The notes below the pieces were generated by a model. It made no database searches and was not told the DNA's origin. It saw only the letters and a program-made list of their open reading frames with translations. Made by a program: the position numbers and the translations under genes. Below, one piece after another: positions 20,249 to 28,873 of a stretch of DNA of 64,000 nt; the first letter of the stretch is position 1; every line of letters starts with the position of its first letter. The DNA lies in NCBI RefSeq assembly GCF_000737765.1, contig NZ_JPRI01000007.1, positions 124,001-188,000 on the forward strand, read 5' to 3'. The DNA is from Chryseobacterium vrystaatense (GTDB lineage Bacteria > Bacteroidota > Bacteroidia > Flavobacteriales > Weeksellaceae).

Positions 20249-20506
20249 ATGATAAATCTGGTCATAATGGCAAAATGCTTAAGCTCCATTTGTGCTGTTA
20301 GTCATGTTGTTACAAATAATAATTTCCTCTATGGCATTATTGCAGTGCCGGCGAGAAGAGCTTTGGAAAGAGAAAAAATAGACTCGTTTGAAAAACTTTC
20401 AGGCTATTCTGAACAGGAGATCATGGAACTTCACGGTTTCGGAAGGAATGCGATGGAAAAGCTAAAAAACCATATGAAGGAAAATCAGGTCTCTTTCAGA
20501 AATTAA
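20249..20506 (+). CDS. Small helix-hairpin-helix protein resembling the RNA polymerase alpha C-terminal domain
   Basis: An 85-residue frame whose second half (about residues 33-80) matches the alpha-CTD-like HhH proteins of Bacteroidota: VPARRALEREKIDSFEKLSGY followed by SEQEIMELHGFGRNAMEKLK. The first 30 residues look unlike the family, so the true start may lie further in, or the N-terminus may be rebuilt after a deletion. It has no ribosome-binding site that would settle this. Such proteins are thought to bind DNA, but none has a clear role. It lies 17 bases after the SRPBCC gene. Confidence 0.6.
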   Translation: MINLVIMAKCLSSICAVSHVVTNNNFLYGIIAVPARRALEREKIDSFEKLSGYSEQEIMELHGFGRNAMEKLKNHMKENQVSFRN

Positions 20507-20598
20507 TTATTGCAATTACCGGATCTTTTTGTCATTGCGGACCTGTTTGTCAGCAGTGACCAGTAAAACTATATATTTCAATCTTAAAATTTAATACA

Positions 20599-21465
20599 AT
20601 GAATAACGATATTTTCCCATGTCTCTGGTTTGATGAAGAATCAAAAGAAGCGGCAGAATACTATTGCGATGTGTTTAAAGGAAAGATCACTGTTGATACT
20701 CCTGTGGTGATGAATATTGATCTGTTCGGGCAGAAGCTCATGCTTCTGAATGGCGGACCTCATTTTAAAAAGAATGCTTCAGTCTCTTTTATGGTCATCT
20801 GTGCAACTGAAGATGAAGTTCAGCAGTATTGGGACAGGCTGATAGAAGGCGGTATTGCCCTTATGGCACTTGATTCTTATTCATGGAGTAAAAAGTATGG
20901 GTGGGTACAGGACAAATATGGGGTTACCTGGCAATTGTTTTTAGGAGACAAACCTGAATCACAGAAAATCATTCCAACGATGATGTTTATCCATCAAAAT
21001 AATGGAAAAGCAATGGAAGCGATGGAATTTTATACCAAAACTTTCCCCAATTCAAGCATTGGGAATATCCTTAAATATGGAGATGACAATGAAGGTCATC
21101 CTATATCCGAACCTGCTGAAAATATAAAACATGGTCATTTCACCATTGACGGTTACAGCTTCTTCTGTATGGATAATTCTTATGATCATCAGTTTGATTT
21201 TAATGAAGGAATTTCCATAGTGGTGATGACCGATGATCAGGAGCAGACTGATTACCTTTGGAATACCCTTATTTCAGAAGGCGGAAGAGAAAGCATGTGC
21301 GGATGGCTGAAAGACAGATATGGACTGAGCTGGCAGATTGTCCCCAAAAGACTGATTGAGCTGATGAATGATTCGGATCAGCAAAAAGCCCAGAAGGTAG
21401 TGCAGGCAATGATGAAGATGCAGAAGATTATTATACCACAACTGGAAGAGGCTTATAATTCTTAA
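20599..21465 (+). CDS. Two-domain PhnB-like VOC protein
   Basis: A 288-residue protein made of two tandem PhnB/3-demethylubiquinone-methyltransferase-like VOC domains. The first starts FPCLWFDEESKEAAEYYCDVF and ends KKYGWVQDKYGVTWQLFLGD. The second starts PTMMFIHQNNGKAMEAMEFYTKTFP and ends GWLKDRYGLSWQIVPK. A short helical tail follows. Despite the old methyltransferase name, the fold is a VOC fold and no methylation should be assumed. Terminated by a strong hairpin directly after the stop. Confidence 0.93.
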   Translation: MNNDIFPCLWFDEESKEAAEYYCDVFKGKITVDTPVVMNIDLFGQKLMLLNGGPHFKKNASVSFMVICATEDEVQQYWDRLIEGGIALMALDSYSWSKKYGWVQDKYGVTWQLFLGDKPESQKIIPTMMFIHQNNGKAMEAMEFYTKTFPNSSIGNILKYGDDNEGHPISEPAENIKHGHFTIDGYSFFCMDNSYDHQFDFNEGISIVVMTDDQEQTDYLWNTLISEGGRESMCGWLKDRYGLSWQIVPKRLIELMNDSDQQKAQKVVQAMMKMQKIIIPQLEEAYNS

Positions 21466-21470
21466 GATAT

Positions 21471-21513
21471 AAGGACTGAAAGGTGAAATTAAGTATACCT
21501 TTCAGTCCTTTTT
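21471..21513 (+). terminator. Rho-independent terminator
   Basis: A perfect 14-bp stem (AAGGACTGAAAGGT with ACCTTTCAGTCCTT), a 12-base loop and trailing T residues follow the two-domain VOC gene. Confidence 0.85.
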
Positions 21514-21567
21514 CTATTGTAGATTTTAGTTTTCGGCTTGCTGTTTGATGGAGTTTAGGGAAAAGAT

Positions 21568-22407
21568 TTGCCTATGAAAACACAGAACAAGTCAAAATCC
21601 AAGTCAAAAGTCCCGAAGGAAGGACTCTTCCCTGAGGTTATTCGTTCCGATTATCAGGGAAGCCGTAAGCTCATTGGAAAAAAAGCTGTCATTTCAGGAG
21701 GAGACAGTGGAATAGGACAGGCAGTGGCTGTTCACTTTGCCAGAGAAGGTGCTGATGTAGCAGTTATTTATAAAGAAAGCGACAGGGATGCCAAAGAAAC
21801 AAAAAGGCTTGTGGAAAATGAAGGTCAGCAATGTATACTGATCAAAGGAGATCTTACTAAAAAAACATTCAGAAGGAAATGTGTTGAGAAGATATTAAAG
21901 GACTGGAAGAGTTTGGATATTCTGGTAAATAATGCAGGTATTCATACTTCTAAAAATAATTTTGAAAAGATTTCCGATGATCAGATTCAGGAAACTTTTA
22001 ATACCAATATTATTTCAATGATTTCATTAACGAGAGATTTTCTGCCTCTGATAGGGAATGGAGGGCGGATCATCTGTACAACTTCAGTTACAGCATACCG
22101 CGGAAGCGATCATCTGATTGATTATGCTGCAACAAAAGGAGCTATTTCATCCTTCATCCGATCGCTGTCAACCAACCTTGCTGAAAAGAAAATTACCGTC
22201 AATGGTGTTGCACCGGGACCCATATGGACCCCACTTGTAAAAGAAGCCTTCGATGATCTTTCAACATTCGGAAAAGATACCCCGATGAAACGGGCAGGAC
22301 AGCCTTCAGAAGTGGCTCCCGCATATGTCTTTTTAGCCTCTAAAGATGCAGATTACATCACAGGCGAGGTGATTCACATCAACGGTGGAGACTTTGTGGG
22401 AGGGTGA
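21568..22407 (+). CDS. Short-chain dehydrogenase/reductase, YhdF/YgfF-like
   Basis: A 279-residue SDR oxidoreductase with a 35-residue basic, Lys/Ser-rich N-terminal extension typical of the stress-induced general-stress-protein-39/YhdF group. The cofactor motif is ISGGDSGIGQAVA, with NNAG in LVNNAGIHTS. The catalytic Ser, Tyr and Lys are in TTSVTAYRG, DYAATKGA. The C-terminal GEVIHINGGDFVGG is standard. It is probably cytosolic; the substrate is unknown. Confidence 0.93.
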   Translation: MPMKTQNKSKSKSKVPKEGLFPEVIRSDYQGSRKLIGKKAVISGGDSGIGQAVAVHFAREGADVAVIYKESDRDAKETKRLVENEGQQCILIKGDLTKKTFRRKCVEKILKDWKSLDILVNNAGIHTSKNNFEKISDDQIQETFNTNIISMISLTRDFLPLIGNGGRIICTTSVTAYRGSDHLIDYAATKGAISSFIRSLSTNLAEKKITVNGVAPGPIWTPLVKEAFDDLSTFGKDTPMKRAGQPSEVAPAYVFLASKDADYITGEVIHINGGDFVGG

Positions 22408-22493
22408 AAAATCAGAAAGTAGAGATAAGAGGTTAGAAGTTAGAAATTAGAAGCTAGAAGCTGAAAGTTATAAAGACCACTAGTAGTATTTTT

Positions 22494-22560
22494 GACATCT
22501 GACATCTGACATCTGACATCTGACATCTGACATCTGACATCTGAAATCTGAAATCTGAAA
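22494..22560. repeat. Heptamer tandem repeat GACATCT
   Basis: Seven head-to-tail copies of GACATCT (22494-22542) grade into two copies of GAAATCT and a partial third. Just upstream, 22425-22468 carries a looser AGAAGTTAGAAATTAG-like repeat. The block fills the gap between the SDR and SRPBCC genes. The unit is 7 bases, so a copy-number change would alter spacing to the next gene's promoter; no reading frame depends on it. Confidence 0.95.
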
Positions 22561-22618
22561 TATCGCATCTTGACTCTTGATTTCTGGCTCTAAAACTAAC
22601 ATCTAAATAAAAAAAACA

Positions 22619-23047
22619 ATGCAAAAAATATTTTTTGAAATCCAGATTGATACTACCCCCGAAAAAGTATGGGATGTGCTCTGGAGCGATATGACTTACA
22701 GACAGTGGACAACGGCCTTTACGGAGGGGTCTTTTTATATGGGAACTTTTGAAGAAGGAAGTATCATGAAGTTCTTTGATCCCAATAACAACGGAATGTA
22801 CAGCCGTGTGGAAAAAAATATCCCTCATCAGGAAATTAAATTTCTTCATCTTGGAGAAATCTATAACGGTGTAGAAACAGAGCGGAACTGGGGTGAAGCC
22901 ACAGAAGCTTATATTTTGCAGGAAACGGAGACCGGAACAATACTTAAAATTGAAATTCAGACTCCTGAAGAGTTTAGAGAATTCTTTGAAGAAAAGTTTC
23001 CGACCGCGTTGGGAATTGTTAAAAATCTTTCAGAAAATCAGCTCTAA
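22619..23047 (+). CDS. SRPBCC-family protein
   Basis: A 142-residue START-like protein, opening MQKIFFEIQIDTTPEKVWDVLW and ending AHSA1-style with FFEEKFPTALGIVKNLSEN. It is clearly paralogous to the next gene (shared VWDxLW near the start and KNLxENQ at the end). It begins 59 bases after a heptamer repeat block. Ligand unknown. Confidence 0.88.
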   Translation: MQKIFFEIQIDTTPEKVWDVLWSDMTYRQWTTAFTEGSFYMGTFEEGSIMKFFDPNNNGMYSRVEKNIPHQEIKFLHLGEIYNGVETERNWGEATEAYILQETETGTILKIEIQTPEEFREFFEEKFPTALGIVKNLSENQL

Positions 23048-23150
23048 TACAGCCTGATAATAACTAATCCATTGTAATTTTCCTGTGCTGAAGATTGATA
23101 AGCTTAGAATCTGACAGGGGATAAAAACACCAACTACAAAAAATTGAAAT

Positions 23151-23594
23151 ATGGAAACCTTATCGTACGAAATTGTGATCAACGCATCATTACAAAGAGT
23201 CTGGGACATCCTTTGGAATTCTGAGACTTATGCTCAGTGGACTCAGTTTTTCGGATCCGGATCTGAAATGAAAAGCGACTGGAAAGTAGGAGGGAAAACC
23301 TTTTTCCTGAATGGGGAAGGAGAGGGAATGGTATCAACCATCGACAGTATTGACGAACCTAACCAGATTATTTTTAAACACCTGGGAATGGTAGACAAAG
23401 AAGGACACGAAGATCTGAACAGCAAGGAAGTAACGGATTGGAGTGGTTCATTTGAAAAATACCTGCTGATTGATCTGGATGGGAAGACCAAACTTCATGC
23501 TGAGGTTCAGACCGAAAAAAGATGGGAAGAGCATATGAATATGGGATTTACCAAAGGTCTGGAAATGGTAAAAAATCTTGCAGAGAATCAATAA
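23151..23594 (+). CDS. SRPBCC-family protein (paralogue of the preceding gene)
   Basis: A 147-residue START-like protein with METLSYEIVINASLQRVWDIL at the start and MGFTKGLEMVKNLAENQ at the end, so it is a diverged tandem copy of the upstream SRPBCC gene. The 103-base gap holds no terminator, so both may be co-transcribed. Function unknown. Confidence 0.88.
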   Translation: METLSYEIVINASLQRVWDILWNSETYAQWTQFFGSGSEMKSDWKVGGKTFFLNGEGEGMVSTIDSIDEPNQIIFKHLGMVDKEGHEDLNSKEVTDWSGSFEKYLLIDLDGKTKLHAEVQTEKRWEEHMNMGFTKGLEMVKNLAENQ

Positions 23595-23617
23595 TTTGAT
23601 CCTTACCTAAATAAACT

Positions 23618-23654
23618 AACCTTGCAGGTTTTAAAGCCTGTAAGGTTAATTTTA
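23618..23654 (+). terminator. Rho-independent terminator
   Basis: AACCTT-G-CAGG pairs with CCTG-T-AAGGTT (one internal mismatch) around an 8-base loop, followed by TAATTTT. Confidence 0.7.
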
Positions 23655-23720
23655 CGATGATAGCAGATACTGTATCACGAAATATAGTATCTTTCTTTTA
23701 CGATAAAATAAAATAAGAAC

Positions 23721-24179
23721 ATGAAATTATTAACAATCCTTTTCGGGACATTCATTCTGGCTCTGCTTGCCACCTTTATATTTCAGGGAAAACCGGACTT
23801 TTTATTTTCTGGAAATCTGGGAATGGCCGTTTTTATTATATTTACCGGACTTTCACATTTTAAATTTCAGAAAGGAATGGCGTTGATGATTCCTGATTTT
23901 GTCCCTGGAAAAATGTTTTGGGTATATGCCACAGGGGTTATTGAAATTGCAGCGGGAATAGGACTGATGATTCCATCTATACGCGAGCTTACAGCCATAC
24001 TGCTGATTGTTTTTTATGTTTTGGTTTTTATTGCCAATATCAATTCTTCAAAAAAGAAAATCAACATTTTTAAAGCAGATTATACCGGTCCGGGAATGGC
24101 TTATCTTTATAAGGAGCGAATTCCCATGCAGATTATTTTAATAGCGTGGACCTGGTATTTTGGAATTTATCTGAATTAG
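23721..24179 (+). CDS. DoxX-like integral membrane protein
   Basis: A 152-residue protein with four hydrophobic segments (about residues 2-20, 31-47, 70-92 and 95-112) and a short C-terminal one. The GLSHF..PDFVPGKMFWVYATGVIEIAAGIGL pattern is that of DoxX/DoxD-like membrane proteins. No quinone-oxidase partner is nearby. Function unknown; the family is often linked to oxidative stress in other bacteria. Confidence 0.8.
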   Translation: MKLLTILFGTFILALLATFIFQGKPDFLFSGNLGMAVFIIFTGLSHFKFQKGMALMIPDFVPGKMFWVYATGVIEIAAGIGLMIPSIRELTAILLIVFYVLVFIANINSSKKKINIFKADYTGPGMAYLYKERIPMQIILIAWTWYFGIYLN

Positions 24180-24310
24180 ATCGGTTTATTTTATTTATTC
24201 ATTTGTGTGTTTTTTTTATAATTTATGTAACGTTTTCGCTTAAATGGCGTCATATTGTGTAGAAGGCCTACTATTTAAGTAAATATTATAAATTATAAAA
24301 GACATGAGTT

Positions 24311-26320
24311 ATGAATCTAAATACTAAAATTTTTGGTGCGGCTCAAATCGTACTTTCAGCCATTATGATCAATGCACAGACTTCCACGGCTAAACTGCCG
24401 GGAGACCCCACACTTCCAACTTCTAAAGCTAATCTTGAGAAAATGATTTCTTATGATAAAGGGAGCTTTAAATATAAAGTAGAAGATTATTTTGCCAGAC
24501 CGAATGCATCACAGTTTAAAATCTCTCCTGACGGACAGTTTCTTTCCTACAAAGAAAAAGACAAAGACAAAAAGAACCACGTCTATGTAAAAGAATTGAA
24601 GACCGGGAAAATTACTAAAGCTATCGTTGAAAAAGAGGACCTTATCAAGAGCTATGGCTGGCTTGACAAAAAGCGTCTTTTCTTTACTCAGGATAAAGGA
24701 GGGAATGAAAATATCCATCTGTATGCTGCAGATATCGACGGTAAAAACCTTAAAGATTTAACTCCTTTTGACGGAATTACATTAGGATCTGTAAGATTGA
24801 TAAAGGATACAGAATTTGTGGTATTGACCATGAATAAAAACAATAAGCAGATCTTTGAACCTTATAAAATCAATTTCAATACAGGAGAAATGACTCAGCT
24901 GTATGAAAATAAGGATGTCAACAGTCCTATTGATGATTATATTTTTGATAAAGATGGCAATCTCAGAGGGTATATCGTTCTTGAGAACGGCCTGATAACA
25001 AAGACCTATTATAAAGATTTGCAGACAGGTAAATTCAACCTGATTAAATCTACAGACTGGAAAGATACCTTTAGCATCATAGGACTTAACGAGAATTCTA
25101 AAAATAAGGATGAAGCTTATGTAGCAACCAATCTGGACAGCGACAAATCGAGAATTGTTCTGTATGATCTAAAGAAAAATGCGCTAATTAAAGAAGTATA
25201 TTCAAATCCTGTATTTGACGTAAGTTCTATACAGGTGGCCGGTAAAAACAGAAACTATGAACTGGACTATATCAGCTATGACGGTATTAAAAGCGAAACG
25301 GTTCCGGTAAGTAAATTCTATAAAGAAATAGATGACAAACTAAAGTCTGAATTTAAAGATAAACAGTTTTCTATCGTTTCTTCGGATGACAATAATGACA
25401 AACTTTTGGTGTATGTAGGAAGTGATAAACTTTATGGAGCTTATTACGAATATGACACCAAAAATAAAAAAGTAAATCTTCTTTACAACCTGATGCCTCA
25501 GCTGAAAGAAGAGGATATGGCTGAAATGAGACCTATCGAATTTAAAAGCAGAGATGGATTAACAATCCGTGGATATATAACCCTTCCAAAGGCTGCTGTT
25601 GACGGTAAAAAAGTACCTTTAATCGTAAACCCTCACGGAGGTCCTCAGGGCATCAGGGATCAATGGGGATTCAATCCTGAAACTCAGCTTTTTGCAAGCA
25701 GAGGATATGCAACCCTTCAGGTGAATTTCAGAATTTCAGGAGGTTACGGAAAAGAATTCCAGAAAGCAGGATACAAGCAGATCGGAAGAAAAGCAATGGA
25801 TGATGTGGAAGATGGAGTAAAATATGCCATAGAACAGGGTTGGATCGATAAAGATAAGGTAGCGATCTACGGTGGAAGCCATGGAGGATATGCGACTTTG
25901 ATGGGATTGATCAAGACTCCGGACCTGTATGCCTGTGGGGTAGATTATGTGGGAGTGTCCAATATTTTCACATTCTTCGATTCTTTCCCTGAATACTGGA
26001 AGCCGTATAAAGAAATGGTAAAACAGATTTGGTATGACCTGGATAATCCTGAAGAGGCAAAAATTGCCAAAGAGGTTTCTCCTGTTTTCCAGATTGACAA
26101 GATCAAAAAGCCTTTATTCGTAGTACAGGGAGCTAACGATCCAAGAGTGAATATCAATGAATCTGATCAGATTGTAAAAGCTATGCGTGCAAAAGGATAT
26201 GAAGTGCCTTATCTGGTAAAATATGATGAAGGACACGGATTCGGAAAAGAACAGAACAGACTGGAGCTGTATAAATATATGTTGGGATTCTTTGCAGAAA
26301 ACTTTAACAAAAGCAAATAA
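24311..26320 (+). CDS. S9-family (prolyl oligopeptidase-type) peptidase, exported
   Basis: A 669-residue serine peptidase with a Sec-type N-terminus (hydrophobic to about residue 22, MINAQ), a beta-propeller (about 60-400) and a C-terminal alpha/beta-hydrolase domain. The catalytic Ser523 is in YGGSHGGYATLMG; the Asp is in VQGANDPRVN and the His in YDEGHGFGKEQN. The N-terminal acidic/Lys segment and absent lipobox suggest a soluble periplasmic or secreted enzyme. It would clip short peptides, probably as part of the peptide-scavenging metabolism typical of the group. Followed by its own terminator. Confidence 0.94.
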   Translation: MNLNTKIFGAAQIVLSAIMINAQTSTAKLPGDPTLPTSKANLEKMISYDKGSFKYKVEDYFARPNASQFKISPDGQFLSYKEKDKDKKNHVYVKELKTGKITKAIVEKEDLIKSYGWLDKKRLFFTQDKGGNENIHLYAADIDGKNLKDLTPFDGITLGSVRLIKDTEFVVLTMNKNNKQIFEPYKINFNTGEMTQLYENKDVNSPIDDYIFDKDGNLRGYIVLENGLITKTYYKDLQTGKFNLIKSTDWKDTFSIIGLNENSKNKDEAYVATNLDSDKSRIVLYDLKKNALIKEVYSNPVFDVSSIQVAGKNRNYELDYISYDGIKSETVPVSKFYKEIDDKLKSEFKDKQFSIVSSDDNNDKLLVYVGSDKLYGAYYEYDTKNKKVNLLYNLMPQLKEEDMAEMRPIEFKSRDGLTIRGYITLPKAAVDGKKVPLIVNPHGGPQGIRDQWGFNPETQLFASRGYATLQVNFRISGGYGKEFQKAGYKQIGRKAMDDVEDGVKYAIEQGWIDKDKVAIYGGSHGGYATLMGLIKTPDLYACGVDYVGVSNIFTFFDSFPEYWKPYKEMVKQIWYDLDNPEEAKIAKEVSPVFQIDKIKKPLFVVQGANDPRVNINESDQIVKAMRAKGYEVPYLVKYDEGHGFGKEQNRLELYKYMLGFFAENFNKSK

Positions 26321-26347
26321 GAATCTGTAATAACGGTAATAAATAGG

Positions 26348-26377
26348 AACGGGAAGTGCAATGCTTTCCGTTTTTTT
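26348..26377 (+). terminator. Terminator of the S9 peptidase gene
   Basis: AACGGGAAG pairs with CTTTCCGTT (one G-T pair) around a 7-base loop, followed by a run of T. Confidence 0.75.
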
Positions 26378-26562
26378 GTGAGTGGAAGTTAGACGTTAGA
26401 AGTGGGATCTCAGGGAAAGAAAAGATGAAAATATTTTTATAACAGACTTTCATTAATTCTGTTTACGAACCTGCAACCCCCACCCAGAAACAAAATTCCA
26501 GCAATCAATAATTTTTTTTAAATTTATTAAAGTAAAACCAAAAGGCAGATCGTCATAGCAAT

Positions 26563-27141
26563 ATGGAGGTTGTCGAAGAAATAGCAATGCCACAGGAGGA
26601 GAAAGCAAGTATCATCTCACAAACCGTTTCAAAGTACGGAGGAAAGCTGATGTCTTATATTCGTCCGAAAGTGAAAAACACAGAAGATGCGGAAGATATT
26701 CTGCAGGAAGTCTGGTATCAGTTCAGCAGCATTACCAATCTTTCTGAGATTGTAAACGTTGGTGGATGGTTATATAGAGTAACGGCCAATAAAATTACGG
26801 ACAAGTACCGTAAGAAGAAAACCGAGAATCTTGAAGATTTCGTGTACGAAGATGAGGATGGAAGTTTTTCGATCAAGGATATCTTATTACTGGACGACAG
26901 CGCAGGGCCCGAAGTCAAGATGTTTCAGGATGAAATATGGAAAAAACTCTTTGAAGCACTGGATGAACTTCCGGAAAAACAGAGATTGGTGTACGTAGAA
27001 AACGAACTGAATGACAAAACTCTGCAGCAGATCGCTGATGAACAGGGAGAAAATATAAAGACGATTATCAGTAGGAAAAATTATGCTGTGAAGCACTTAA
27101 GAAACAGACTGAGAAAATTATACGAAGATTTAAATAGTTAG
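26563..27141 (+). CDS. ECF-type RNA polymerase sigma factor
   Basis: A 192-residue sigma-70-family factor with region 2 at about residues 15-85 (DAEDILQEVWYQF, GGWLYRVTANKITD) and region 4 at about 125-185 (LPEKQRLVYVENELNDKTLQQIADE). A 40-residue acidic linker lies between. It heads a cluster with two small proteins, the first 13 bases downstream. This trio recurs in the group in my recollection, and the small membrane protein may tune the sigma factor, which is inference. Confidence 0.92.
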   Translation: MEVVEEIAMPQEEKASIISQTVSKYGGKLMSYIRPKVKNTEDAEDILQEVWYQFSSITNLSEIVNVGGWLYRVTANKITDKYRKKKTENLEDFVYEDEDGSFSIKDILLLDDSAGPEVKMFQDEIWKKLFEALDELPEKQRLVYVENELNDKTLQQIADEQGENIKTIISRKNYAVKHLRNRLRKLYEDLNS

Positions 27142-27154
27142 TAAAGAAGAAATT

Positions 27155-27487
27155 ATGAATCATAAACACAAAAAAGGCTGGATTTTTTTATTCTTATGTC
27201 CGCCATTGATCTTGTTAGCCGTTACATTTATTGTAATGTCGCTTTGGAACTGTCTGCTTCCTGAGATCCTGGGTGTAAAAACTATTACATTCTGGCAGGC
27301 AATGGGAATACTGGTCCTAAGTAAGATCCTTTTTGGAGGTTTCCATTTCGGAAAAGGAATGAAAGACTTCAAAGAGAGAAAAATGAGACAGAGAATGGCT
27401 GAACTTTCTCCTGAAGAAAGAGAGAAATTCAAAGAAGTTTGGAGAAATAAATGTTCAGGCGGATTCTTCAACAGAAACAACGGATAA
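27155..27487 (+). CDS. Small membrane protein in the sigma-factor operon
   Basis: A 110-residue protein with two hydrophobic segments (about residues 8-28 and 44-60), then a basic, Arg/Glu-rich cytoplasmic tail (MKDFKERKMRQRMAEL onward) ending in a short Cys-containing stretch. It follows the sigma gene by 13 bases. No named domain is recognised. The amphipathic tail could contact the sigma factor. Confidence 0.72.
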   Translation: MNHKHKKGWIFLFLCPPLILLAVTFIVMSLWNCLLPEILGVKTITFWQAMGILVLSKILFGGFHFGKGMKDFKERKMRQRMAELSPEEREKFKEVWRNKCSGGFFNRNNG

Positions 27488-27577
27488 TTTAAAAATTTTA
27501 AGAAGTAGTAAAGTAAAATTGAAATTCATCCGTCTATATAAAAAACAAGAAGTAGTAAAATTTAAAATTTTGAAAAA

Positions 27578-27835
27578 ATGAAAAATTCAGCATTAAAAGG
27601 AGCTCTTGGAGCATTAGCCGTTGTGGGTGTAGCGTTAATCGCTAAAAAAGCTATACAAAGAAAAAGATTTATCAAAGGTATCTTTAATGAATACGGAATC
27701 AAAGAAAGATCTCCTTTCGGGCTTGCAGATAAGATCAGAGAAATGAATGATGAGCAGTATCAGGAACTGAAAGGAAAATTCAAAAAGGAATTCGCTTCAA
27801 GATGCTGCAGAAAGGACAATACTGTAGAAGCTTAA
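27578..27835 (+). CDS. Small protein with N-terminal membrane segment
   Basis: An 85-residue protein with an Ala/Gly/Val-rich hydrophobic segment (about residues 5-24) followed by KKAIQRKR and a mixed helical region, ending in a Cys pair (SRCCRKD). It is the third gene after the ECF sigma factor and is followed by a very strong terminator, so it closes the operon. Function not recognised. Confidence 0.7.
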   Translation: MKNSALKGALGALAVVGVALIAKKAIQRKRFIKGIFNEYGIKERSPFGLADKIREMNDEQYQELKGKFKKEFASRCCRKDNTVEA

Positions 27836-27858
27836 GTCCTGATTAATTGAAATTGTTT

Positions 27859-27905
27859 AGTTCCGGCGCGGGAAGCTTTGCTTCCCGCGCCGGAACTTTT
27901 TTTTG
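27859..27905 (+). terminator. Very strong terminator closing the sigma-factor operon
   Basis: An 18-bp perfect stem (AGTTCCGGCGCGGGAAGC paired with its complement), a TTT loop and nine T. It is one of the most GC-rich structures in the window. Confidence 0.92.
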
Positions 27906-28054
27906 CAGCAATGGCAAATTAAAGAATGCACCGACTGTCCGGATACGATGAGTATTTTGATGTTTGCAAAGTGTGCAGACAAAACCTTTACATTTTACCT
28001 AAACAGAACCTTATATTTTATTCTTTAGAAGTAATTATAAAAAAAATAAATTCT

Positions 28055-28062
28055 TATTTTTG
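28055..28062 (+). promoter_or_regulatory. Promoter -7 element of the J-domain gene
   Basis: TATTTTTG matches TAnnTTTG exactly. An in-frame TTG at 28060 overlaps it and so cannot be the start; the ATG at 28072, 9 bases downstream, is used, giving an almost leaderless mRNA. Confidence 0.5.
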
Positions 28063-28071
28063 CATAGCTCA

Positions 28072-28719
28072 ATGAAAGATTACTACTATTTTCTCGGGAT
28101 TTCTCCGGATGCTTCAGAAGAAGACATCAAAAAAGCCTATAGAAAGTTATCTTTAAAATATCATCCTGATAAGAATGACAATGACGATTTCTTTGCAGCG
28201 CGGTTTCGCGAAATTCAGGAAGCGTATGAAATATTGAGTGATTCCGGAAGGAGACGTACCTACGATCAGAATTTAGAAAACCATCAGAAAAGCTTCAGAT
28301 ATAATATTCCGCCTTCTATCAAAACGTTTACGGCGAATAAAATTCATGCAAAAAAAGGGGAGGAGATCATCATTAACTGGCAGACGAGCAATGCTGATGT
28401 GGTGAAGGTTCTGCCTTTCGGGTTGGAAAAACCATTTGGAGAAAGGATCTTTAAGATCACAGAATTTAAAGATGGGAAATTTCAGATTCTGCTTCATGCA
28501 ACGAACTCTCTGCTTCATAAAACCGCAGTACAGGGAATCACGATTACGGAAGTTTTCGAGAATGATGCTGCTCAGTTTAAAAGCAGCGTAGAGGAAATGT
28601 TTAAGCCTCAGCCAAGAACAAGAATAAATAAATCCGGTCAGCCAAAAATCATGATGCTGATCTGGGGAGTGATTATCTTGGTGCTGGCAATCTATTTTTT
28701 ATTCAGGAATTCTGGCTAG
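28072..28719 (+). CDS. J-domain (DnaJ-like) membrane-tethered co-chaperone
   Basis: A 215-residue protein with an N-terminal J domain (residues 1-68) carrying the essential HPD motif (His31-Pro32-Asp33), then a beta-rich middle domain (about 80-165) and a single C-terminal membrane anchor (about 193-212). It lacks the Gly/Phe and zinc-finger regions of true DnaJ. J domains stimulate DnaK ATPase, so it should recruit DnaK to the membrane; its client is unknown. It converges with a tiny cysteine-rich gene with only a 1-base gap. Confidence 0.9.
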   Translation: MKDYYYFLGISPDASEEDIKKAYRKLSLKYHPDKNDNDDFFAARFREIQEAYEILSDSGRRRTYDQNLENHQKSFRYNIPPSIKTFTANKIHAKKGEEIIINWQTSNADVVKVLPFGLEKPFGERIFKITEFKDGKFQILLHATNSLLHKTAVQGITITEVFENDAAQFKSSVEEMFKPQPRTRINKSGQPKIMMLIWGVIILVLAIYFLFRNSG

Positions 28720-28720
28720 T

Positions 28721-28873
28721 TTAAGCCATCTTTTTTCTTCCCGGACATTTTTTACATCTTTTCCCTTTCTTGAATTTCTTACAGCAGGATTTCTTTTCAC
28801 AATACATATCTTCATTATTAAATGCAAATACAGGAGCTAAAGGCGGTACTTTAAATGGGACAATCATATTCAT
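28721..28873 (-). CDS. Tiny Cys/Lys-rich protein
   Basis: A 50-residue minus-strand frame, starting MNMIVPFKVPPLAPVFAFNN. Its C-terminal half is strikingly rich in Cys and Lys: EKKSCCKKFKKGKRCKKC then PGRKKMA, five Cys in all plus one earlier Tyr-Cys. The clustering suggests a small metal-binding peptide. It resembles short hypotheticals that I have seen in flavobacterial genomes. The sharp composition, clean stop and tight convergent gap (1 base) to the J-domain gene support real coding, although no promoter was identified. Confidence 0.65.
   Translation of the reverse strand: MNMIVPFKVPPLAPVFAFNNEDMYCEKKSCCKKFKKGKRCKKCPGRKKMA

Noticed and set aside
22425..22560. CRISPR array
   Set aside because: The repeat unit is 7 bases with no spacers, so it is a simple tandem repeat.
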